A program made the position numbers and the translations under genes. This document shows, piece by piece, positions 25,681 through 35,000 of a stretch of DNA of 58,022 nucleotides (its first letter is position 1; each line of letters opens with the position of its first letter). Below the pieces are notes generated by a model that saw nothing but the letters and a program-made list of their open reading frames with translations, ran no database searches and was not told where the DNA came from. Source of the stretch: Methanobacteriota archaeon (GTDB lineage Archaea > Thermoplasmatota > Poseidoniia > Poseidoniales > Poseidoniaceae); contig PAJM01000003.1 of the NCBI GenBank assembly GCA_002706065.1, positions 10,226 through 68,247 on the forward strand, given 5' to 3'.

Positions 25681-25966
25681 ACAACACATCGTCACCATGG
25701 CCGTCGAGAAGACGCAGTTTTACGCCAGCATCAATCCACGCATGAGCATAATTGATCGCTCCAAATGCTCGGATTAAGTCTCCCTTCTCGAGAAAATACT
25801 GAGCATCATTTGCGTAATCATCGGCCATGGCGAGCAATGTGTTCAACATCGATTCCTCATCTGGCGTTGAAGCAAGAGGAGTTGCTTTTCCTCTTGCTTT
25901 TTCAGTGATGGAGAGGTAGTGTTTTACTCGTTCAACAGTCAAAGTTTGATCAGGATTCAGACACAT
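25667..25966 (-). CDS. DUF357 helical protein
   Basis: 99 residues from ATG 25966. Matches the archaeal DUF357 pattern: RVKHYLSITEKA, then MADDYANDAQYFLEKGDLIRAFGAINYAHAWIDAG in two antiparallel helices, a HEPN-like four-helix arrangement with unknown function. The start overlaps the end of the propeller-protein gene by 17 bases, so it is the third gene of the operon ATPase-propeller-DUF357. DUF357 proteins are widespread in archaea; the association here may indicate a nucleotide- or nucleic-acid-related role. Confidence 0.8.
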   Translation of the reverse strand: MCLNPDQTLTVERVKHYLSITEKARGKATPLASTPDEESMLNTLLAMADDYANDAQYFLEKGDLIRAFGAINYAHAWIDAGVKLRLLDGHGDDVLFTLP

Positions 25967-27002
25967 CACCTCCTTTTTGCCTACGTAGGAGTCGTTGCAC
26001 ATCGTCATTCCTACCAAGCGCTTCATAGAGTTCGATTGCTCTCGACAACCGGCCTTCATCTTCTGCAGCAAGTGCCCGCTGGAACAATTGTCGTCGTTCA
26101 TCCCAAGATCGTGCAAGTTTCGCATCAGCAGCTTCCTTTTGTCGATGGCGACGCTGCTCTTCTGCGAGATGTGGAGCGACCCAGCGACGAACCAAACCGT
26201 CTCTACGGCACGTTATCATCGAGTTTCGGCCAAGACGGATTAGGAGGTCACCAAGGTTCATCCCTTCTCCAATACGCACCTCGCCACTCTCAGAACTCAT
26301 GTGATCAAGATGGCCCTCAATACCTAGCACCCACCAACCATCGGCTGCACGTGTGGCGACCAGCGGCTCGAGCGATTCGATTTCAATTCGCTCAAGTGCA
26401 TCCCAACCATAGGGATGAGGAATCCCGTCCCACAGCTGTCCGTCTGCAGATTGCAACAACATGTGACCATCCGTCAGTGGAGAGACCCAACTCCAAATCG
26501 TTGAATCAACGACTCGGCGTTTATCTTGCTGAGCAATTTGACCGCAATACACCATTCCGCCAGTGTCCTGCCACAAGAGATGTTCTCGATCAAGCCAACC
26601 GATCAAACGTCGAACGACACCTGATTGAATGCGGCGAATACCAATTCCACTTGCATCGAAGAGATGCAAATTTCCGTCACGTCCAGCTAAGACCCATCCT
26701 CCACCAGGCCGATTGAGGAGTTGTGTGAAACCTCCTGGACTCGATCTTCCCTCGTGTACCATCGAACCATCTACGGTATTGAGAAGATAGAATGCATGGG
26801 CTGCGAGTACACCAATGCGTCCATCTGCATTGCAAATCGCATGGACCTTGAACGGCATACTACGTTGCCATTGAATCTCATTCGTTTCGTTGAAAAGAGC
26901 CAGCTCTAGCCCATACGCCACGCAAAGGTGCCCATTCACGGACTCAACTGCGCTAATTCTCGAAGGCGATTGCCAGGACCAACTCACTGACCATGTCATC
27001 AT
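25950..27002 (-). CDS. Beta-propeller-like protein with C-terminal helical domain
   Basis: 350 residues. The first ~265 show repeated blades with a W-x-x-x-x-G-x-L-x-x-F type pattern (GGWVLAGRDGNLHLFDASG, EHLLWQDTGGMVYCG, GHMLLQSADGQLWDG, GWWVLGIEGHLDHM), suggesting a six- or seven-bladed WD40/PQQ-like propeller. Residues ~275-350 are helical and basic (EEQRRHRQKEAADAK...AIELYEALGRNDDVQRLLRR), resembling a TPR/COP-type hairpin. No signal peptide. ATG 27002 overlaps the stop of the ATPase gene (TGATG). Probably a scaffold for the ATPase encoded before it. Function unknown. Confidence 0.65.
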   Translation of the reverse strand: MMTWSVSWSWQSPSRISAVESVNGHLCVAYGLELALFNETNEIQWQRSMPFKVHAICNADGRIGVLAAHAFYLLNTVDGSMVHEGRSSPGGFTQLLNRPGGGWVLAGRDGNLHLFDASGIGIRRIQSGVVRRLIGWLDREHLLWQDTGGMVYCGQIAQQDKRRVVDSTIWSWVSPLTDGHMLLQSADGQLWDGIPHPYGWDALERIEIESLEPLVATRAADGWWVLGIEGHLDHMSSESGEVRIGEGMNLGDLLIRLGRNSMITCRRDGLVRRWVAPHLAEEQRRHRQKEAADAKLARSWDERRQLFQRALAAEDEGRLSRAIELYEALGRNDDVQRLLRRQKGGDVSES

Positions 27003-28726
27003 TCATCACCTCCAACAATGCCCCATGCTATCAATTGGGCGAGAGCACTCCTTGTCAATCCAAACATTCGTGAACGTCCCACCATGCGAGCATGCAAAAT
27101 TCCTGCTTTGTGAAGACGATTGCAAATTTGCGACAATCGGGCACGTTTGATTGACAATCGCTCCAATAAGGCCTTGTCAGAAGGTGAGATTGTCCGACTT
27201 TTGGCTTCTGCAACAACAATCGATTCAGAGCCTGTGAGTGAACTAAGAACGCCAATACTCAGAACGTGTTCCTCTTTCTCGGTCAATCGTGGCCTCGAGA
27301 GGGCACGCAGTTGCTCAACAAGATCTTGGCTTCCATTCAGCCCCTGAATTGAAGGCTGGAGAACCTGCGTAAGTAAACGAGTAAAGGCTTCAATGGTTTG
27401 TGAATCAATTGATCCACTTTCAGTTGGTTCCAATTCATACAACGCAGTTGGGTCAAGGTCAACAATCGATTCGAGTTCGGTGTTCTCGATGGGAGGAGAG
27501 GTCGCTTCTTTGATTTCATCCTCGGCTACGGGCAACGGCTCCTCTGCGCTCCAGAAAGCAGTTCCCTTCTCTGTTGCTTTGAATTGGCCTTCTGGAGTTG
27601 AATCCAAGTCTGTATTGACAAGTTTTCCTCGACCTCTTAAACCACCAAAGACACCTGCAAATGGCAAACTATCCGCCGTGACATAGGAATCATCCAGGGA
27701 TGTATCTTCTTCTGCTTCATCGCTGGAATCCTCTTGAATTTCAAGAGGTTCTTCAACCGGCTCATCAAGAATATCAAAGTCAAGATCGAATCCTGTTGCT
27801 TCCGTCATGCCTGGGGCCTCTTCCCATGATTTTCCATCAACACCATGTTCACCCCCTTCTGTCGTTTCTGTAGGAATATTGTCAATGGTAGGAGATACCT
27901 CCTCAACCTCTACAGCCTCAGATTGCAGTTCGGTCTCCACAGTATGCTCTTTCTCAAACGAAGAATCGGGGTGTGCAACAGCCGACTCTGGAGCGATATA
28001 GTTGCCACTGACTGCATTTCGCAGGACTTTGATGAGTGATCCTGGTTGTCCACTACGACTGAGTTGGAGCAAACGGTTTGCATCATCTGTCGACATATTG
28101 TATGGTTGAGAGGAAGCCTTTGCGATTCTACGCTCTACCAAAGCCTTGATTCCATCGAGATCTAGACTTGACATCGTTCGCAATTCAAAGCGCTGCAGCA
28201 ATTGCTCGGAAATCAGCGATTGTTGCTGAGGATTGATAGCGATGATAATCAAAGCGGGCAGTCGCTCAAAGAAGTGTAGAGAAGACCGCAGGCATGCTTC
28301 CAGAGAAGATACATCCGCCATGTCTGCATCGATTGTAACCAGTGGAAGCATCTGCCGGGAATCGTGAATCATGCGATGTAAGTCGCGACTCAATTTCTGA
28401 TAATCATGAGGAGGAGAGCCGTCAATCAATTGCGCATACATATCCTTGAGTAATTCAACTCCAGGTTCTGAAAATGCTATGCGATCGATGCCAATGTGCA
28501 GATTGGTTCTTGCACCTAAGCATTGCATGAACGACGTTTTTCCTGAACCAAATTCACCAACAATCAGAATGCGGTCGGCCGACTTAAACGAGATTTTCCG
28601 TTCCATCTCGTCGAACAGTGCATGCCGTCCTACGAGCAAATCAAATTCATGCTTGTCGAGAGGGCTGGAAGAAAATGGATCTTCACTCATTGATGGAAAA
28701 CCGAAATCGATTGTATTACCATGCAT
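26999..28726 (-). CDS. AAA-type ATPase with acidic linker and C-terminal winged helix
   Basis: 575 residues. N-terminal ATPase (about 20-240): Walker A IVGEFGSGKTSFMQ, a Walker-B-like LVTIDADMAD, sensor-1 LIIIAINPQQQS, and an Orc/ExeA-like lid with SRSGQPGSLIKVLRNA. Residues ~245-440 are very acidic, low in structure. The C-terminal ~100 residues hold an HTH (LSIKRARLSQICNRLHKAGIL followed by a MVGRSRMFGL wing), so it probably binds DNA. The architecture resembles Cdc6-like or MarR-coupled ATPases but fits no family I can name. First gene of a three-gene operon. The TATA-like element 27 bases upstream of ATG 28726 suggests a leaderless start. Confidence 0.72.
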   Translation of the reverse strand: MHGNTIDFGFPSMSEDPFSSSPLDKHEFDLLVGRHALFDEMERKISFKSADRILIVGEFGSGKTSFMQCLGARTNLHIGIDRIAFSEPGVELLKDMYAQLIDGSPPHDYQKLSRDLHRMIHDSRQMLPLVTIDADMADVSSLEACLRSSLHFFERLPALIIIAINPQQQSLISEQLLQRFELRTMSSLDLDGIKALVERRIAKASSQPYNMSTDDANRLLQLSRSGQPGSLIKVLRNAVSGNYIAPESAVAHPDSSFEKEHTVETELQSEAVEVEEVSPTIDNIPTETTEGGEHGVDGKSWEEAPGMTEATGFDLDFDILDEPVEEPLEIQEDSSDEAEEDTSLDDSYVTADSLPFAGVFGGLRGRGKLVNTDLDSTPEGQFKATEKGTAFWSAEEPLPVAEDEIKEATSPPIENTELESIVDLDPTALYELEPTESGSIDSQTIEAFTRLLTQVLQPSIQGLNGSQDLVEQLRALSRPRLTEKEEHVLSIGVLSSLTGSESIVVAEAKSRTISPSDKALLERLSIKRARLSQICNRLHKAGILHARMVGRSRMFGLTRSALAQLIAWGIVGGDE

Positions 28727-28748
28727 GACCGAGCAACTTCAACCAAGT

Positions 28749-28760
28749 ATATGATATTTC
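28749..28760 (-). promoter_or_regulatory. TATA-like element of AAA ATPase operon
   Basis: Minus-strand AAATATCATATA, centred about 27 bases before ATG 28726, with no ribosome-binding site between; leaderless transcription is likely. Confidence 0.45.
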
Positions 28761-28796
28761 ACGGATTGGAGGCAATCCAAGGACCTGTTACGAGAC

Positions 28797-28888
28797 GTTA
28801 ATCAGACGGCCGTATGGCATGCGATGTCTGAATTAACGTACGCTTAACGCTAAAATAACGCGTTAATTGAAACGTTAAACCCGTTAGA
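28797..28888. repeat. Cluster of CGTTAA/TTAACG repeats
   Basis: The 216-base divergent gap between the AAA ATPase and HMG-CoA reductase genes holds six TTAACG-type hexamers: CGTTAA at 28797 (plus), TTAACG at 28834 and 28845, CGTTAA at 28862 and 28873, and a near copy CGTTAG at 28883. Two opposed copies abut to make the perfect palindrome TAACGCGTTA at 28857-28866. The 11-base spacing between 28834/28845 and 28862/28873 equals one helical turn, so a protein could bind along one face. Candidate multi-site operator. Confidence 0.6.
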
Positions 28889-28942
28889 TTCTTCCGATTG
28901 ATTCATGCAGCCCGCAATCCTCGCTTGGTTTGAGGAGACGTC

Positions 28943-30238
28943 ATGCCTGTCGACAACAGCCGCCTCAAAGGCTTCTACAAACTTGATGTGGAACAACGTA
29001 GAGCGAAGATTGCGGAACTTGCTCATCTCGACCAAGAACAGGTTGCTGCCCTCGCTGCAAGTGGTGAATTGGACGATTCTGCCGCAGATCGAATGATTGA
29101 GAATGTTATTGGAACCATGTCCCTCCCTGTCGGGGTTGCGACCAACTTTATCATCGATGGAAAGCACTACGTCGTCCCATTTTGTCTTGAAGAATCAAGC
29201 GTGGTAGCGGCTGCTTCAAACATGGCAAAGCGCTGCCATGTCAAGGGTGGGTTCTCCACCAACAACGACGAACCTATCATGCTTGCTCAGATCCAACTAT
29301 TGGATATTTCTGATCACAGCAAGGCAATTCAACAAATCGAAGCCAAAAAGGAGGAACTCATGGCGCTTGCTAACAGTTTACCCTCCACCATGATACGACT
29401 CGGCGGAGGTTGTAAGGAACTATCCACTCGCTCGATTGAGACACTATCTGGCCCGATGCTCATCGTTCACATCCACGTTGACTGCAGGGATGCGATGGGA
29501 GCAAATGCCGTGAATACCATGGCAGAATTACTCGCTCCGGAACTTGAAGTGATGACTGGCGGCCGGTCGCTGCTACGTATTCTGTCTAATCTTGCTACAG
29601 AACGACTTGCACGTGTTTCTGCTACCTTCACGCCAGAAGAAATGAGCAACAACGGTGAGAGAAACGACGGAGAAGCGATTATTCAAGGCATACTCGAAGC
29701 ACATCACTTCGCTATGGCTGATGCTTACCGTGCAGCAACGCACAACAAAGGCGTCATGAACGGGATCTCTGCTGTTGCCGTTGCATGCGGGCAGGATTGG
29801 CGAGCTGTTGAGGCAGGATGCCACGCTTACGCTGCAGTCCATCATGGACGATATGGTTCCATCACTCACTGGGAAAAAGACGCTGAAGGTAATCTCGTTG
29901 GAACCATCGAGACACCGATGGCTGTTGGTATTGTTGGAGGAGCATCCAAGGTCCACCCTGTAGCCCGAGCGAATCTGGAAATTCTTGGTGTAGAGTCTGC
30001 TCAAGAATTGGCATCCATCATGGCAGCAGCAGGACTTGCACAAAATCTCGGAGCACTTCGCGCCCTAGCAACAAGTGGAATTCAGAAAGGACATATGCGC
30101 CTTCATGCCAAAAATATGGCCGTGAGTGCTGGAGCTGTTGGAGATGAAATTGAACGCGTAGCCCAACGCTTGATTTCAGAAGAAGGGCCCAAAACACAGA
30201 CCAGAGTCGCAGAAATTCTTGAAGAACTTCGCTCGTAA
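28943..30238 (+). CDS. hmgA: HMG-CoA reductase, class II
   Basis: 431 residues; reduces HMG-CoA to mevalonate, committed step of isoprenoid (archaeal lipid) synthesis. Class II hallmarks: ENVIGTMSLPVGVATNF with catalytic Glu53, DCRDAMGANAVNT, HNKGVMNGISAVAV and CGQDWRAVEAG (catalytic Lys and Asp 16 residues apart, as in the Pseudomonas enzyme), and the C-terminal flap GHMRLHAKN with the catalytic His. Start ATG 28943 follows GAGGAG. Most archaea use class I; class II is known in Archaeoglobales and Thermoplasmata and is attributed to transfer from bacteria. It ends directly at the convergent scpB stop with no gap. Confidence 0.95.
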   Translation: MPVDNSRLKGFYKLDVEQRRAKIAELAHLDQEQVAALAASGELDDSAADRMIENVIGTMSLPVGVATNFIIDGKHYVVPFCLEESSVVAAASNMAKRCHVKGGFSTNNDEPIMLAQIQLLDISDHSKAIQQIEAKKEELMALANSLPSTMIRLGGGCKELSTRSIETLSGPMLIVHIHVDCRDAMGANAVNTMAELLAPELEVMTGGRSLLRILSNLATERLARVSATFTPEEMSNNGERNDGEAIIQGILEAHHFAMADAYRAATHNKGVMNGISAVAVACGQDWRAVEAGCHAYAAVHHGRYGSITHWEKDAEGNLVGTIETPMAVGIVGGASKVHPVARANLEILGVESAQELASIMAAAGLAQNLGALRALATSGIQKGHMRLHAKNMAVSAGAVGDEIERVAQRLISEEGPKTQTRVAEILEELRS

Positions 30239-30841
30239 TCACTCTTCTTCAAGCGGTAATGTGGATTGGATAAGACCATCTTCTCCAACATCCTTCAACA
30301 CTTCAGACTCCATTCCATCGAACAGACCAGCATCTGTGACCTGTTCTCTAAACCACTTGCGAACCTTTCGCAAATCGGTATGCGGACAACCAAACGCCTC
30401 AGAGAAACGACGAGTGGTGGTTAATCGTCTTGTATTTCCATCTCGGCGGCGCATGATCATCCCATGCTGTGACAACTCACGGACATAATCGTAGGCCTTC
30501 TGCCCTAGCAATTCGACCAGCCTTGATTGTGGCATCGGTTGGTGGTATGCAATCAACGCAGCGGCTTTGAGAAGTTTCTTTGGCATTTCTGTTTTGGTTT
30601 CCTTGGGTAAATGTTCAGCAACGTTGGAGCGAACTTCCATCGCCCACTTTCCACCAATTTCAACAATTCGAAGCGCACCTCCTCTTCGTCGCTTGATGGT
30701 TCCCTGGAGAGTCAGTAGTGCTTCAGAAATCTCATCTTCCTCATATCCGAGCGATTCTGAGAGATCCTTGATCGAAAGTGACTTTCCTGACCCAAAGAGC
30801 GTCGCTTCGAGAAGAGTTTCTAATGCAAGTTCTGACATCAT
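30239..30841 (-). CDS. scpB: Condensin subunit ScpB
   Basis: 200 residues. Two winged-helix modules as in ScpB: residues ~5-75 (LLEATLFGSGKSLSIKDLSE...LLTLQGTIKRRRGGALRIVE) and ~90-165 (LLKAAALIAYHQPMPQSRLVELLG...YVRELSQHGMIMRRR, then LTTTRRFSEAFG). Bridges the ScpA-SMC complex. ATG at 30841 and 30838 are adjacent alternatives after GGTGG. Last gene of the smc-scpA-scpB operon, 5 bases after scpA. Confidence 0.9.
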   Translation of the reverse strand: MMSELALETLLEATLFGSGKSLSIKDLSESLGYEEDEISEALLTLQGTIKRRRGGALRIVEIGGKWAMEVRSNVAEHLPKETKTEMPKKLLKAAALIAYHQPMPQSRLVELLGQKAYDYVRELSQHGMIMRRRDGNTRRLTTTRRFSEAFGCPHTDLRKVRKWFREQVTDAGLFDGMESEVLKDVGEDGLIQSTLPLEEE

Positions 30842-30846
30842 ACCAC

Positions 30847-32019
30847 CTACTCAACTAACCATTCATGATCTGGAAATTCAACGGCTTGGGCGTGTTGCTC
30901 TTCCTCAAGCTTCTGTTTCGCCTTCTCTTCGGCCAAACGAGCCTTTTCTGCACGCTCCTGTAGACGTTCAGCGTGCAGCATCGAGCCGGTCTTGGAATCC
31001 TGGCGTGCAACCTCTGCCTCTTCATCCGCTTCGAGTGTCGCAGCAAGAACCTCCTCAAAGGTCGAAAGTTGAGGCCATAGGTCTTCAATCATGATGACAT
31101 CATTAAGTTGATTTCCTTGAGTAATGGATGCCATTCCCTTGTGAGTGAGAAACAGACCTGCAATAAAGGAGCTCACTCGGGCGTCTTCATCATAGCCCTC
31201 AGGAACGGTTCCAAAGGCTGTTTCAAGGATTGGGACCAATGTTGTGATGACGGATTTGAGCGGCACATTGTTTGAATCCATTTCTTCTGTGGTTTGACGG
31301 AGAGCAGTCCAACACCGTTCAATATCTCCGTCGAGGTCCTCATTGTGCATACGCCCACCAACATTGGAGATCATTTCTTCAACTTCGATAGCATGAGCGA
31401 TGCGATTCTTCTCTCGCAACTTGAGTGCATCAGCATCATCAGCCGCATCCTTGAGTGCAGAGAGCAGTTCTCCAAGCGTCACAGGACGTCCTTCCTCACG
31501 GCGTACTCGTTCATCGAATAGGTTCTCCAGCACATCATCAGCATCCCCTTGAAGCACCGTATTGGTGAAATGGAATTCATGATCGTCGTATTCAGTTTCC
31601 CAACCGAAATCAAAACCCGCATCCCAATCGTCTTCGCCTTCTTGATACTGAATTCGATCAAAAAGGTGTGCAGCCTGATAATTTAGAACCTCCCATGCCA
31701 TTCGAATCAATCGTCCACACGCAGGTAAATCCAACCGATTGGCTTGGGACTTAACTCGTTTCATGAATTGGCGCAGAAACGATGTCAAATCGATATTCCA
31801 GGCGTCCAGCCCTTCACTACTGACCAGTGAAAGAACAAGAGCAACGCTTCGGTCAAACGGATCATCTAAGGTTTGATGTTCGGCTTCTTCTGTCTGAGCA
31901 ATCATTAGAATTCGGTCAGCGTAGGCGTTGATTCCTTCAAGATCATCTTCACCACTCTGCAACAGTTGGTCAATAACATCCTGACGCAAAAACCACTGAT
32001 CGAGTCCTTGCTGAATCAT
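30847..32019 (-). CDS. scpA: Kleisin ScpA of the SMC condensin
   Basis: 390 residues, longer than bacterial ScpA (about 250). N-terminal kleisin helices that grip the SMC neck: DDPFDRSVALVLSLVSSEGLDAWNIDLTSFLRQFMKRV and LIRMAWEVLNYQAAHLFDRIQ. A C-terminal winged-helix-like region (VTLGELLSALKDAADD...ISNVGG...) is followed by about 170 extra residues ending in a charged coiled coil. Links the two heads of SMC. GAGGTG precedes ATG 32019. Ten bases after smc and five before scpB, so the three subunits are made together. Confidence 0.85.
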   Translation of the reverse strand: MIQQGLDQWFLRQDVIDQLLQSGEDDLEGINAYADRILMIAQTEEAEHQTLDDPFDRSVALVLSLVSSEGLDAWNIDLTSFLRQFMKRVKSQANRLDLPACGRLIRMAWEVLNYQAAHLFDRIQYQEGEDDWDAGFDFGWETEYDDHEFHFTNTVLQGDADDVLENLFDERVRREEGRPVTLGELLSALKDAADDADALKLREKNRIAHAIEVEEMISNVGGRMHNEDLDGDIERCWTALRQTTEEMDSNNVPLKSVITTLVPILETAFGTVPEGYDEDARVSSFIAGLFLTHKGMASITQGNQLNDVIMIEDLWPQLSTFEEVLAATLEADEEAEVARQDSKTGSMLHAERLQERAEKARLAEEKAKQKLEEEQHAQAVEFPDHEWLVE

Positions 32020-32029
32020 TCGTTACACC

Positions 32030-35000
32030 TCACTCTTCCAGTTCAATTGAATCTTCTACCGATGGTCCCTCTGATTCGCTCTCTGAAAGGGCTTCAACGA
32101 GGGATGAACGTTCTTCAATGTCCTCGTTTGTTTCAGCCGTTCGCTCAGCGAGAGAAGCCATGCTTTCGTCCTCTTCCATGTGCTTCAGCAAGCCACCCAG
32201 GCTCTGCGGGGCAGGAAGGGCATCAGGGACACGTGGCATTTCTGCGAGCGTTGCTTGCTCCTCCTTTGCCCGTTGTGCATTTTTAGCGACTGCAGATTCT
32301 GCCTCTTTGAGTGCTTGCTCACCAAGAGCGATTGCTTGTTCTTGGTCGAAATCGATGATACGCCGGCTGCATCCATCCCCACCGTGAGTGATCCCAATGT
32401 GGTGATCTGCAAGTTGCAACGAGACCTTTCGTAGCGTGACCATAATGAATTGCGCCGCTTTGCTTCGCTCACGGCACATCTTTGCGATGCATTCGGCGTT
32501 GACGCTATCGAGATTTTGATCGACCTCATCGAAGTAGTAGAATGGACTCGGGTCATAATCCTGGATGGCGAAAATCAATGCAAGTGCAGCTACGGATTGC
32601 TCACCACCTGAAAGTTGATGCCGTGTAACGTTGGAGGACTTGCCCTTGGGTTGAGCCCATAACTCAAGACCACCTTTGAACGGCTCCTCTTTGTTCTCGA
32701 GATACAATTCTCCTCGACCACCGTTGCTGAGCGATTTGTACACCTTCTTGAAGTTCTCATTGACCTTCTCAAGAACGTCGATGAGCCTTACCTTTCGCTG
32801 TTCCTCAAGGCGTTCTGCTACATCGAGAAGGTGCTTCTTCCGATCTTGGAGTTTCTTGAAATCTCCTTCCATCTCACTGAGACGTTGTTCAACAGCATCA
32901 TACTGCTCAATTGCCCTCATGTTCACCGCACCAAATTGTTCAAGTCGGCGCTCTAAGTGACGGATTCTCCGATCGATATCACCAACAGAATCGAGTGCAA
33001 TACCGTCCTCGACTGGTTCAATGCCCATCGTCTGCATTTCCATTTCAAGTTCATGCAATTCTTGTCGCTTGGCTTGTATCGTTCGTTCAAATTCGGTGGA
33101 AAGCGTCCTATGGCTTCGTGCTTGACTGGCTTTCTGGGTCAGTGTTGAGTTGAGACTTGCTCGTTCTTCAACAAGCTCAATGCGTTCATCCTCGAGTCCT
33201 TTGTTTTCCTCAAGGAATTGGGCACGCTCAGCCTCTTTCTCGGCGAGAATTGTTTCGTTTTCAGCCACACTCTCTTTGAGTATATCGGCTTGTTCGGTTC
33301 GCTTAGCGACGGCCGTATCGATTTGGACCAAACGTTCTTTTTCGCCGGATACAGTAGAAGTGAGTAAATTCTTACGCTCTGATATTGAACGAAGTGATAC
33401 CTCCGCGTTGGAACGAATACCCTCTGCTTGCGTCCGCTTTACGGTGCATTCGTGCAATCGGTCCTTCAGATGTTGAGGACTTGCATCCTCGAGAGCGGTT
33501 TGTGCACTCGCCCTGAAAATTTCCGCATCTGCAACCTTCGACTCCGTTTCATCAAGTGCTTCAAGTTGGGTACTGGCTAATGTTTCAAGACGTTGAAGAT
33601 CTGCTTTCAGGCCCTCAACACTTCCGATATTCTTGGAATGTGCTCTCTTGAATGTAGTCACCTCTGCGCGCAAGGTTTCTCTTCGGATTGCTCCGTCTTC
33701 ATTCGCAAGTTCGTTGATTTGTTGACGCAGGGATTGTTGTTCCTTGCGAACATCTGCTAACGCTGCTGAAACGGTATCTGAAATGAGTCGAAGTCGTTCG
33801 ATCTCCGCCGTCAGACGTTCGACTTCTTTCGCTCCAGCAATACCTCCGCCGAAACTTACCGACATACGGATTCTCGAACCTCCGACCATAGCGCCTCCTG
33901 CCTCAGTTACATCACCACGCATGGTTACGAGACGAACACCACCCATGTTTTGTCGAGCAATGTCCATGTTTTGGACAATGAGTGTGTTTCGTAAAGCGAA
34001 TTTTATCGCAGTATCGATTCGCGGATCATACTCAAGTAATTCATAGGCAAATCCAACGACACCTGGTTTTCGAGCAACCATCATCGCTTTACCGCCTGCA
34101 CGACTGGTTGACAACTTGTTGAGCGGAAGGAACGTGGCACGGCCTGCTTTTCGTTGAGCCAACCAGCGAATGGCCTGTGCAGCCACTTCATCGGAATCAA
34201 CCACCACTGACGTCATCGCCCCGCCGAATGCTGTTGCGAGAGCCGTTTCATGCTCAGAATCAATTGGTGCACACAATTCAGCGATTGTGCCGATGATTCC
34301 TTTGATTTCGCCACGATCTCGAGCACCGAGTATCGCTGCTGCTCCACCTGCCATCCCTTTCGAGTTTGATTTGTTCTCCAATTCTGCACGAGCTGTGCGC
34401 AATTGCCGTTCGGTTTCAGTCATCTTTCGTTCGACTGCACCTGCTTCCTCAAGGAGGCGGGACTCTGATCGTTCTGCATCAAGGATGTTCTGTGTGAGAG
34501 AGGAGCGGTCGATTTTCTTGCCGCCAGACAGTTCGTTGAATTCCGCCTCTTTTTCTTCGAGTTCGAGCCGAGATTCTTCAGCCGTCTCTTGTGCTTTCGA
34601 AAGATTGGCCTCAACCAATTCCGCTTGTGCTGCGGTACGGTCAACATCTGACTGTGCTGCTGCAACGGCTTGCTTTGCTTTATCGAGTGCCTCAATCGCT
34701 TCGCTCAACGCCCGATTCAGTTCTGCATGATTTTTGCCCGAACCCTCAAGCAACGCACGGACTGCTGCTTCTTCAGACTGAGCTTCGTCAAGCATGGTCT
34801 GAGCCTCTTCCATCTGATTTTGACTGGTCGTTGCTTCCTCGAGTAGTGCATTCAATGCCGCCTCTGCTTCTTCGTATCGTTCAAGAACTTGCTCACGCTC
34901 GTGACCATCATCGATGTTGGCTTGATGTGAATCTTCAATGCGATCTTTGTCTCGGTCGATCTGCACCCGGAGATCATGAATTGCTGCGGATAATCCATCA

